Shown one piece after another: positions 48,711 through 58,800 of a stretch of 64,000 nucleotides of DNA. Origin of the DNA: Trochalopteron elliotii (lineage: Eukaryota; Chordata; Aves; Passeriformes; Leiothrichidae); assembly GCA_024734555.1 (NCBI GenBank), contig JANPWX010000038.1, forward strand, positions 3,482,758-3,546,757, written 5' to 3'. The number at the start of each line of letters is the position of its first letter. Position 1 is the stretch's first letter. A program made the position numbers and the translations under genes. Under the pieces are notes generated by a model that was given only the letters and a program-made list of their open reading frames with translations, did no database searches and was not told where the DNA came from.

Positions 48711-49835
48711 GCATTTGGAATAGCAGCTGTAGTGACAAAGAGCATCCAGCAATTGAACACCTTGCCTGGACTGTCCAAGAATCCGTCGACAGTAAGACTT
48801 CTGAAGGGGGAAGAGCAACAGGTACCAATTGCCACTTCAATAGTGCACCGCCGACAGTATAGAACAACTCGAGATGCCGTGATCCCCATTCATAAGATGA
48901 TCCGTGAGCTGGAGAGTCAAGGGGTGGTCAGCAAAACCCACTCACCCTTCAACAGCCCCATCTGGCCTGTGCGAAAATCTGAAAGAAAATGAAGACTGAC
49001 TGTGGACTATCGTACATTAAATGAAGTGACTCCACCGCTGAACGCTGCTGTGCCAGACATGTTGGTGCTCCAGTACGAGCTGGAGTCCAAGGCAGCAAGG
49101 TGGTATGCCACTATTGACATTGCCAATGCATTTTTCTCCATTCCTTTAGCAGTAGAGTGCAGGCCTCAGTTTGCCTTCACATGGAGGGGAGTGCAATACA
49201 CCTGAAACCGACTGCCCCAGGGGTAGAAGCACAGTCCTACCATCTGCCATGGACTGATCCAAGCTGCACTGGAAAAAGGTGAGGCTCCAGAACACCTACA
49301 GTATATTGATGACATCATTGTGTAGAAGAACACAGCAGCAGAAGTGTTTGAGAAAGGAAAGAAAATCATCCAGATCCTCCTGGAAGCCGGTTTCGCTATC
49401 AAGAAGAGTAAAGTTAAGGGACCAGCCCATGAGATCCAGTTCTTGGGAGTAAAGTGGGAAGATGGACGGCATCAGATTCCTACTGACGTCGTCAACAAGA
49501 TTACAGCAATGTCTCCACCAACCAGCAAGAAGGAAACACAAGCTTTCCTAGGCGCCATAGGCTTTTGGAGAATGCATATCCCTGAGTACAGTCAGATCGT
49601 GAGCCCTCTCTACCTGGTTACCCGTAAGAAGAACGATTTCCACTGGGGCCCCGAACAGCAGCAAGCCTTTGCCCAGATCAAGCAGGAGATCGCTCATGCA
49701 ATGGCCCTTGGCCCAGTCAGGACAGGACCAGATGTGAAGAACGTGCTCTACTCTGCAGCTGAGAGCCATGGTCTGTCCTGGAGCCTTTGGCAGAAAGTGC
49801 CTGGGGAGACTCGAGGCCGCCCACTAGGATTTTGA
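48711..49835 (+). pseudogene. pol: Retroviral reverse transcriptase, broken
   Basis: Clear RT motifs in order: PIHKMIRELESQGVV (fingers), SPFNSPIWPVRK, VDYRTLNEVTPP, YATIDIANAFFSIPL (motif A Asp present), LPQG followed by a stop, the active-site box YIDDIIV followed by a stop, and FLGVKWEDG and FLGAIGFWRMHIPEY in the thumb. In-frame stops are TGA 48990, TGA 49203, TAG 49224, TAG 49323 and TGA 49833. Two fall directly after LPQG and after YIDDIIV, where related enzymes have Trp. No frameshift is seen. Confidence 0.92.
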
Positions 49836-50650
49836 AGTCAAAGCTACAAAGAAGCCAAAGCCAGCTACACTCCAACTGAGAAAGAAATTTTAGCAGCCTA
49901 TGAAGGAATCCAAGCTGCCTCAGAGGTGATTGGCACAGAAGCACAACTCCTCCTGGCACCCCGACTACCAGTGTTAGAGTGAATGTTCAAAGGAAAGGTC
50001 CCCACCACCCACCATGCCACCAATGCCACATGGAGCAAGTGGATTGCTCTAATTACACAGCGCACCCGTATGGGTAAATTGAATCGTCCTGAGATTTTGG
50101 AAGTGATTACAAATTGGCCTGAAGGTGAAAGTCTTAGTCTCACAGATGAAGAACCAGAACAAGTGACACGGGCTGAAGAAGCTCCACCATATAATCAACT
50201 GCCAGCAGAGGAGACACATTATGCTCTTTTCACTGACAGTTCCTGCCGCATTGTAGGGACAAACCAGAAGTGGAAAGCAGCTGTGTGGAGCCCCACACGA
50301 CAAGTTGCTGAAGCCACTGAAAGAGATGGTGAATCAAGCCAACTTACAGAACTCAAAACCGTTCAATTGGCCCTGGACATTGCTGAGAAAAAAAAGTGGC
50401 CAAAACTCTACCTCTATACTGATTCATGTATGGTAGCCAATGCTCTGTGGGGATGGCTAGAGAAGTAGAGAAAAGCTAATTAGCAGCGTAGAAGAAAACC
50501 AATTTGGGTTGCTGAAGAGTAGAAAGACATTGCTACCAAAGTAGAAAGACTACCTGTGAAAGTCCGCCATGTAAATGCTCATATCCCCAAAAGTAGAGCT
50601 AATGAGGAGCATCAAAACAATAAGCAAATAAATCAGGCTGTAAAAATAGA
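49836..50650 (+). pseudogene. pol: Retroviral RNase H with connection domain, broken
   Basis: The connection region (YTPTEKEILAAYEGIQAA, LLLAPRLPVLE) is followed by a type 1 RNase H. First acidic block YALFTDSS (about 50220), Glu block SQLTELKTVQLALDIA (about 50339), Asp block LYLYTDS (about 50409), and the last catalytic block near 50625, which reads with Asn where the family has Asp. In-frame stops are TGA 49980, TAG 50466, TAG 50481 and TAG 50520. Frame is preserved. Confidence 0.88.
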
Positions 50651-51548
50651 AGTGTCAAAGATAGACTTAGATTAAAAACACAAAGGAGAGTTGTTCCTAA
50701 CCCGATGGGCCCACGATGCCTCAGGTCATCAGGACAAAGACGCCACCTATAAGTAAGCACGAAACCGAGAGGTGAATCTAACCTTAGACGGTATTTCTCA
50801 AGTTATCCACGATTGTGAAACGTGTGCTGCCATCAAACAGGCCAAGCAAGTGAAGCCCCTATAGTATAGTAGACAGTAGTGCAAATACAAGTATAGAGAA
50901 GCCTGGCAAATTGATTATATCACATTACCGCAGACACGTCAAGGTAAGCACTACGTGCTCACAATGGTGAAAGCCACCACGGGGTTGCTGAAAACCTACC
51001 CTGTTTCTCATGCTACAGCCCGTAACACCATCCTGGGCCTTGAGAAGCAAGTCCTGTAGAGACATAGTACGCCTGAAAAGATTAAGTCAGACAACAGGAC
51101 TCATTTCAAAAACAGCCTTATCAGCACGTGGGCTAGGGAACACGACATTGAGTAAGTGTACCATATTCCCTACCACGCACCAACTGCTAGGAAAGTGGAG
51201 AAGCACAATGCACTGTTAAAAACCCAGTTGAAAACATTGAGTAAAAAATCTTTCAAAAGCTGAGAGCAGCATTTAGCAAAAGCCACCTGGTTGGTTAACA
51301 CCCGAGGTTCCACCAACCGAGCGGGTCCTGCTCAGTCTGAGCTCCTTAATATCGTAGATAAAGATAAAGCCCCAGTGGCCCATGTCAGAGGTTTATTAAG
51401 AAAGACAGTATAGACCAACCCTGCCTCAAGTACAGGCAAACCCATCCGTGGAATTGTTTTTGCTCAAAGACCAAGTTGTACATGGTAGATAATGCAAAAA
51501 GATGAAATAACACACTGTGTACCTCAAGAAAATCTGAATGTGAGGTAA
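50651..51548 (+). pseudogene. pol: Retroviral integrase, heavily broken
   Basis: The N-terminal zinc-binding HHCC motif is readable as HDASGH (about 50709) and CETC (about 50817). Catalytic-core blocks are present: IDYITLPQ (first Asp), SDNRTHF (second Asp) and a RKVEKHN block with the Glu. In-frame stops are TAA 50673, TAA 50754, TAG 50862, TAG 50877, TAG 51057, TAA 51153, TGA 51261, TAG 51411 and TAG 51486, with TAA 51546 perhaps the natural end. It is the most densely interrupted part of the element, again without frameshifts. Confidence 0.85.
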
Positions 51549-51705
51549 GACTCTTATATAAATGTCATTGTTGGCTGAATGTTACTACATAGAACAGAAA
51601 AGAACGTATAAGTGTCAAAAGTCTGAGCAAATAAAATAGAAAGAAATGTGTAAGTGTTGAAAGTTTAAGTAAGTGAGATACAAGTTTTTTATTGTATGTT
51701 CACGA

Positions 51706-51724
51706 TATGGGATAAGGGGTGGAA
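51706..51724 (+). other. Polypurine tract
   Basis: The purine-rich run 'tatgggataaggggtggaa' abuts the 3' LTR exactly, where plus-strand synthesis is primed. A few pyrimidines interrupt it. Confidence 0.75.
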
Positions 51725-52336
51725 TGTCCTGAGTTAACAGTGCCTCCTATCCCAATCGTGCAGCTTTATCTCTATGTACTGCACTGTTATGTCTAACCGC
51801 TGCCCGCCCCCCCCTCGGTGGGGTGTTTTGCCATGGTGGGGCTACTGGCTCTTTAGCTTTAGTTGCTAGCTCGGCTTGGCTGCAGGCTTTGCTTTGCTTT
51901 GCTTTACTGCTAGCTTTGCTTTACTTTGCTGCTGGCTTTGTTTTTTTTTTTTTTTTTTGCTTTTGCTTTTGTTTTTTTCCCCTTTGCTGGTTTTCGCTGC
52001 TTTCGTTTTTTTTTCCCTTTTCTTTTCTCTCCCTTCCCCTCCTCCCCCGAAGATCATTAGACCAGCTCCAAACCTGATCTGGGAATACCTAGAAGTCCTC
52101 AATGCCTGAAAACAGAAGCTCTGCACCCTCCCCTCACAGCAACTGCTTGAGTATTTTTTCTTTTCCCTTGTGTTGGGGAGTGTCTTTGTTTATTTGTCAA
52201 TAAATAAGTTTTTTCCACTTCTCCTCCGAGAAATTCCTTCTCAAACCCAGAGCTGGGGGGGGAAGGGGTGGTAGAAGTTTGTTTTTTGGGGAGCTCCTTC
52301 TGGAAACCTTCCCCTAATTTGTCCTAAACCAAGACA
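51725..52336 (+). repeat. 3' LTR of the endogenous retrovirus
   Basis: 612 bp, TGTCCTGAG...CCAAGACA. It is collinear with the 5' LTR. Outside homopolymer runs I count about 22 substitutions, of which 16 are G in the 5' LTR and A here; none is A in the 5' LTR and G here. Five are T/C in mixed directions and one is G/T. The T-run is longer here (about 18). Confidence 0.95.
52199..52204 (+). terminator. Polyadenylation signal in 3' LTR
   Basis: Exact AATAAA, the counterpart of the signal in the 5' LTR, with an unchanged sequence context. Confidence 0.75.
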
Positions 52337-52341
52337 ATGTT
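52337..52341. repeat. Target-site duplication ATGTT (right)
   Basis: Exact copy of 45690-45694 directly after the 3' LTR. Confidence 0.92.
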
Positions 52342-52472
52342 TAAAAATGTAATTCTGTCAGAAAGAAGCAAAAAAAAAGCCTATTTCAAAGCAAAAGGAA
52401 AAGCAAAACCCAACACATTCAGATAGAACAATGTAGTTTTAGTGGATATATTTGTTGATTGCAAAAAGAAAG

Positions 52473-52638
52473 TCATAGAATCATAGAAGCATAGAATTGG
52501 TTTGCATTGGGAGTGTTTGTAAAGATCATTTACTCCAGGCTCCCCCTGCCACATGCAGGGACACCTTCCACTAGACCAGGTTTCTCAGGGCCCCTGAGTT
52601 TCAACCTGGTTTCAAACATGTCCGTTAGGGGCTGCTTT
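52473..52638 (-). mobile_element. CR1 LINE 3' end, minus orientation
   Basis: It starts with the CR1 tail repeat 'tcatagaatcatagaagcat'. This is followed by 'aaagatcatttactccaggc', 'atgcagggacaccttccact' and 'agaccaggtttctcagggcc', the reverse complement of the CR1 3' region. It lies about 137 bp beyond the retrovirus. Confidence 0.9.
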
Positions 52639-54774
52639 TTCTGCATAGTGCCAGGGTGGGTTAAAGCATGCACGTGCTTGGTAGTCATTTCATGAGAATT
52701 TTGAGAGAAATAATATTCACAAAAAACTCTTAATTTATTTTTTTTTAACAAATGAATCATTTAATGTATATGGAGGTAAATACTCAGTTGAAAAGCTTGA
52801 TTAAATTAGTCTTTGTTTCACAAGTCATTTATGCCTGTGCTACACTGAAGTTGAGAATACCATAACTTCATCTTTTCCTCAAGAAATTCCTCACCCAACC
52901 TTATGCAACTGGATTTTAAAGCGGGTCTTCAAATAAATATCAAAAATTGGTTTGCAGTAAAGGAAAAGGTTACAGTTCTAAGGGGCTTAACAGATACGAA
53001 TAAAATCAAAATAGTAGTATTAGTAGTACCAAACCCCAACACATGTTGAATGAAATCACTGCCAACCTGGATGGTATATCCTATTGTTGAGAATCTTGGA
53101 AATATTTGGATCTCATTCAATTTTCTGGCCATATATTTTGAAAAATAATTGTGTGTATAGATGGTCTATTCATATGCCTGATTTTTGTGAGCAGGAGATT
53201 GTGCTGTAGAACTGTCCTATGCTATTCTCAACATGTTTGAAAGGTGATCTAGGAACTTTGGCTATCTAAAAGAATTAAGAATCCAGGAAAAATCACACAG
53301 CTTGGAGACCTGCTGTGATGAATTTTACATGTTTTCTTCCCAATCTGCTGCCCTGATGGTTAACAAACCTTCCTGCAGCTTGTCAGCAGACAAATGAGAT
53401 GTCCCATACAACTTAAGCACAGGCTATTTAGATTGCATCATTGCTCTCTTACACCCAGCCACAGCCCTGACAAGCCTCTAGTTTTGCGCTGTTTTCAAGC
53501 CTAGACCGGGTAGAAGTGTTAGCTGGGTATTAGTCTTACAGGCTTCCTGGCTCCTTTGCTTCCTGGAAGGGTTCAGAGCAAAACTGAGATCTCCCCTCAA
53601 AGCCTAAAATTATTGCAGTCTCACCCATGGGCTGCCTGCCCTGCACACGAGATCTTGGGCTGTGTTGAACAGGTATGACTGCTTTGAGTTCACTGAAACT
53701 CTGAACATTCATCTCAGCTTAGCAGCTGCCTCTTACAGTTAATCTACTGTGCATTTGGCCATTGAACTGTTGTTATGAAAATGGCTATGGGAGGGAGAAA
53801 CCTGGCTTTACAGGAACTTTCCTATTTCCTACATCTCAAGGTCTTGAGCCTATGCTCACCCAGGCCGCCAGAGACCTTTCTTCTTCTTTCACTCAGAAAC
53901 TGAATCAGCACTGTTGCATGAACTGAGTTTATTTTGAATTGTTTTTTATTAGTGCTTTGAAGATAAGGATCAGGATGTTGCAATAAACTTGGAATAGGAT
54001 ACGCTAGCCAGCACAGACTGTGTAAAGCACTTGCTTTGGTCTCTCCAACTCAGCAGACAGACTGCTGTGAGTGCTGCTGCTCTTTACCAAACATTTGTAG
54101 GTAGATTTCAAAGTTCTTCCATCAAACATAAAAGTTGTTGAGTCCTGCAGCACTAACTATTCCTGTAGCTCTATCTGTTGCATTCACTTAGGAGTATTTT
54201 GAAGGGATGAATACACATTTTTCTGTGTTCAAAATGAACTCTTGTAGATTAAGGAGATACTAGAAAATACACAGTTCCCTCACAAGACATCAGAGATCTG
54301 ATTTCAACTCATTTGAAGTGGGGAATGAGAAAATGTAATGATTAACTGCCAACAATGTGGCAAATGCTCAGACCCAACTTTTCACTCAGCCTCATCTGTT
54401 CAAAACTGTGTAAGGAAGTGTTGGGTTAGAGATGAGTGAAATATGTCCAACTATTCCCAGAAAATACCATGCAGATGCATACTACGCAGATGTACAGATT
54501 TCTTGTTGTGAAGGAAACTCAAGAAGAAAGAAAAAAGCAAGAGTTACACTAGAATTAGGTGGGGTAAAAACTGAAAAACAACCCTAAAGTCAGTGCTAGC
54601 TTTTAGAATTGCCTTGATCTCCCTCACTACAGTAGTTGAGTGTCACAGGCCTGTTACCGTTCACATTTGTGAACAAAGTGCTGTGCTTCACACCCTAGGT
54701 ATTAATATCTATATTAATTGTATAATGGATTAATTAATATAGGTAAATTTTATATATTAAATTAATATCTATAT

Positions 54775-54974
54775 CTGCTATTAGCTCCTAGTGTTTTTCT
54801 AACAAGCACTATGTCCAGCATTGCTGTGAAAGGAGAAGATGCAGTTGGAAAGTTTGTCTGTATTGAGGACTGAGACTAAAGAAAATGGAGCCTGCTTTTT
54901 CCGGCATGCTTGAAAGCTGCCAGTGGGAAATGTCTTCGACAATAAAATCAATTGTCTGAGAAAAAAAAAAAAAA
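54775..54974 (+). pseudogene. Possible processed retrocopy, 5'-truncated, with poly(A) tail
   Basis: An open stretch ending MSSIAVKGEDAVGKFVCIED then TGA at 54870-54872. About 70 bases later comes AATAAA (54941-54946), and about 14 bases after that an uninterrupted A15. Coding end, short 3' UTR, poly(A) signal and A-tail in the right order are what a reverse-transcribed mRNA leaves behind. The parent gene was not recognised and no flanking duplication was found. An AT-rich repeat lies just upstream. Chance remains possible because the open stretch is short. Confidence 0.35.
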
Positions 54975-55693
54975 GAAGTTGTCAGGTGAAACAGAATGAA
55001 GAAATAAAAGAGAGTTGCTCTAAGTATAAAAAGATGCTAGTTATAATTCAGGATTATGGTATAGTATACACATGTGATTTTTATGCATATCTAAATGTAG
55101 CAATCAACTTGGCCAGTATAAAGCACATTGTGGTCATTGTGCCAAACCTTTTGGTATGGCTGTATTATTATTTTCCAGGGTAGAAATATCAATAGTCCTA
55201 GTTCAGGAGTTTAATAAGCTGCATTTTTAGGAGTGTTTTAAAATAAAATAAGCAGTTGCATCTGTACCTTTTATGGGAACACTGTTTCATGAACTTTGGT
55301 GCATAATGCTTCAGTTTCCAGGGTTGCCCATTTTCTGGTCTTCTTGCTCTTAGTTGTTGTAGTAATGTACCTTTTTTGATGGTGGCTGTGGTGCTTGGCA
55401 GAAGGCATGTGGGCTATTAGAAAGTTTAGCTGGGGGAGCAGGGAAATCCCTTCTGGTGCACAGTCATTGAAATGTCACCAAACTCAAATTTGTTACCTCA
55501 CACCTTTAGTGAAGATCAAGTGATACAGATTTCTTAATCTATTTATTAGTTAAAATAAGCGTTTGTAAAACATCCTGTAATGCTGGCAAATACCCTCTGT
55601 GCTTGGTCATTCTTTCTTGCCTTCATTGACAGGACCAGGTCAGTGGCATGTGTGGTACAGGAGATAGATTGCTATGAAACATAAGAAAATGCC

Positions 55694-55837
55694 CTGAGAT
55701 TGGCTCAGCTGGTTACAGCACAGTTCTAATAGCACCAAGGTTGTGGGTTCCATCCTTGAACGGGCCATTCATTTAAGAGATGGACTTCATGAGCCTGGTG
55801 GGTCCCATCCAATTCACACTATTTTGTGGTTCTGTGA
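55694..55837 (+). mobile_element. tRNA-Ile-derived SINE with CR1-like tail (TguSINE1-like)
   Basis: The head matches tRNA-Ile(AAU): box A TGGCTCAGCTGG at about 55701-55712, anticodon-arm region TTCTAATAGC, box B GGTTCCATCC at 55746-55755 and the tRNA 3' side CGGGCCA. The body continues into 'tttaagagatggacttcatg' and 'ggtgggtcccatccaattca', a CR1-type 3' end through which such SINEs use the CR1 machinery. This arrangement is that of TguSINE1 of passerines; several mismatches mark an inactive copy. Confidence 0.85.
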
Positions 55838-58800
55838 AAATGCACCATAGTGAATGGATATGTTTCAACCAAGTACCAGTACCTCATCTGAACCGCCTGG
55901 TGAGACCAGTATAAGAAAAAACCTGGCATCCAGATCTCCTGAGACTTAATTAAGTGTCTTGAATTTCAGGCAGAGCTTTTGGTTATTCTGCCAGTAGAAA
56001 GCAGCATATGGGTGTAGAGGGTTGCAGTGGTGGTGCTGAGAAGACTCCTGCACTCCTATAGGAGAAAGGAGGTGGCAAACCTTTTGCATTCTTGAGTAGG
56101 CGTTAAAATTCTGGGATTTTATGACTGTAAAAGAAAGGGCATTATACCTAATTTTTACTTACTCCATCAGATTTGAAGAATGCAGGTATTCTGGGCTTAT
56201 TTTGACAGAGCTTTGGGCTCAGTTTACATATTTATCTCAATGCACTATTATATTTATTCTGTGACAAGCAGAGTTAAATTAATTCATAGATGTGGATAGG
56301 ATGTTTTTGCTAATCACCTAATTTCTCAAACTGTTTGTAGTGAACTTTGTGACTTTGTTACCAGTTACTCCTTCCTCTCACCTCTATTTTGATGATTATT
56401 GAATTGTTAAAATTAAAGATTTTAAATTAAAGATTAAATTAAAGATTTTTGAGAATCGCACAATTGGTGTGGATCCTTTTTGCAGGATTTCGAAGAAATG
56501 CAAAGAGAATTTGCATGGAAGTAGCAAAAATTCCACACAAACTCTCTTTAAATGTTTGTCTGTGCAATGATCTCTTACTCCTCCAAAAGTATGAATTGCA
56601 TCTGCTGTGTACTCTGCAGCCACTGCTATGAGGCATAAAGGACCCATCTTTTCCTGCAGAATTGTGCTGCTTAATCTCCTCTCTATTATTTTCCTAAGTG
56701 TCCTCTTTTTGAACAGAAACTGAATTAGTATATACTTCATTGCCTTTATTTTTCCTCTTAAAGTCATCCTAATTTTCTTCTTAAATCAGTATCTGTCCTC
56801 GTTCCCATATATATAGTACAGTAGTGGAATTCTGCCTGCAGGAAAGAACGTGATATCCAACATTTTCTGCAGAGTCATGTAAACCAGATCCGAGACAGTT
56901 CAGCCAACACAGCAGTTAATGTACCAGTGTTTTGCTTGTAGCTTAGCCTGGAAGAATGGCCCAGATAGGGAGAGTTTTTACATTGGGAGACCCAGGCTGA
57001 ATCCAGCTTCCAGGCACATTCTTGAACCAGTTTTCAAATCCCTTTTTGCCTTGGTCCCTCATCTGGAAAATTGGTATTTGGATTTTAGAGCCCTGGAGGA
57101 AGAACATAAGGGAGTAGAAGGACAGATTATATGTGAAGACAGATACATAGGTGAAAGTTGAACCTGATACTAATTGTTACCATATCTGTTTTTTTGGCAT
57201 CACTCAAAAATGTTTGCCATTCTTTTATTTAGATATACTTGTTCTTTAAAGCAAGGGCTACTAGCTGAATATACTTGGATAACAGAAAAAATACACTTTA
57301 TCAAAAATTGAAACTACCAAAGCACACATGATGGCTCTATATTCAGCATGTAGGGCACCCCAAGGAACCTCTGACTTGCCACCAGCTCAGGTCCCTCACC
57401 AGGTTAGTGCCCAGGACCTGTCATGGTTACCTCACAGATTTTATGTTGGTCTCCTCAGTTACAGGACTTGTCCTTAGGAAAGAAGAGGTCTGGTAAGATG
57501 TGTGGACCTCAATTACTTTTCATAAGATCGAGATCAAAAGGAAGGTTCTTTGATAAGTTTTCTTTCTTCCTTTTTTTTTTTTCCTCTCCACAGTCCTCTA
57601 GGAATAGTTTATACCATATATAGACTTTTCAGAATAATTTCCAGCATACCAGCAGGTTTTCTAGCTGGCTCCCATGATACACTGAAATGAACCTCATCTG
57701 GGCATGCTGTGTACTCTCTTCCCGTATTCTGACCCTCTTTGATCACAGCAATTGAACAAGGAGTTCAGATGCATCCTGGTTTGCCCCCCTCTATCTCTCC
57801 ACTATTTCCCCTTTTTGAAGACCACATTAATAAAAAACAAGAATGTGGTGTTCAATATAAAAAATACTGTTAATACCTCAGCCAGCATGGAATTTTTGTA
57901 GATTGGCCCCTTTTATTTTTGAATTTCCTCTTCTTATTAGAAGACACACAACTGTAGTAAATGTATGCTTTGTCTTTTTCATTTCCATTAGTGTGTAACT
58001 GCTTCCTTCTTTAGCTCAGCAATAAAATTAAAGCAACCTCTCAGAAGCCATTTTTCTCCACTGCACTTTAAATGTCAGTGTGGTTGTCTAAGCATCTTAC
58101 TGTTATGATTTTGGACGAAAATGTAACACTTCTCTAACTTACAGTTTGAATGCTTCTGCTTCCCCAGTTAGGCTTTGCATATGACACAGGCTTTCTTGTA
58201 GAAAAGAAAGAGTAAAGTGGGACAAGAGACTTCCATAGCTGTTAATTCATGAATCTGCCTCAAAACTGTTAATCCCTGGAGACTGTGTTTTAGTTCACTG
58301 TATTTTCCTTAAGATACAAAATATATTAAATATATATTACATGTATGAAATTTAGTAAAATGTTTTACTATATTTATTAAATAGAGAAGATAGAATTCTG
58401 CTTCATAATTTTTGCTTCTCTGTGTCACTGCCACTCTGTGTGGTTTGCAGTATTTTCTGTTCAGGTAATTTTTTCTTTTTCACTTTCTCACCTGCAGTCT
58501 AGCTTCCACAAATACACACTCTTCTCATGTTTGGTGTGTCTTGGGACACTCTTCCAGGGCCAACTGGAACTGTAGAGCCTTTTGCATTAAGGGTTGTGCA
58601 TGGCTGTAGGGAGAAAGACATGATAGACCACCCAAAAGTAGGTTTGCTTCCAGATCTGCACTGCTCATATGGATATCTGTAATAGTTGTGGATGCAAAAG
58701 AGAGATTTGAGGCAAACTTCCTTAGAGTCACGATATACTTCAACTTTCCTTACTGCCCTGCAAAATTTTCCCTTTTTGCTTCCTTGACAGCCCCTTCTGA

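Larger units (their letters stand above)
45695..52336 (+). mobile_element. Endogenous retrovirus, full length, env-less, ERVL-like, hypermutated
   Basis: A complete 6.64 kb provirus with 5' LTR, tRNA-Gly primer site, hydrophobic pre-gag ORF, gag, protease, RT, RNase H, integrase, polypurine tract and 3' LTR, flanked by a 5-bp duplication. There is no room for env: about 170 bp separate the end of integrase from the polypurine tract. Gene order, absence of env and 5-bp duplication suggest a class III (ERVL-like) element, but this needs phylogeny. The pol frame stays in register to 51548 without indels but is interrupted by about 20 stops, nearly all readable as G-to-A changes. The LTRs differ by only about 1% apart from G-to-A changes, so the insertion looks fairly young. 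It lies in sense orientation in the host intron. Confidence 0.93.

Noticed and set aside
50520..51548. Multiple pol stops explained by recoding or suppressor read-through
   Set aside because: All three stop types occur, at high density and together with changed catalytic residues and G-to-A LTR differences. Mutation is the simpler explanation.
51548..51705. Possible env gene or remnant
   Set aside because: Only about 160 bp lie between the integrase end and the polypurine tract, AT-rich and without a coding-like frame.
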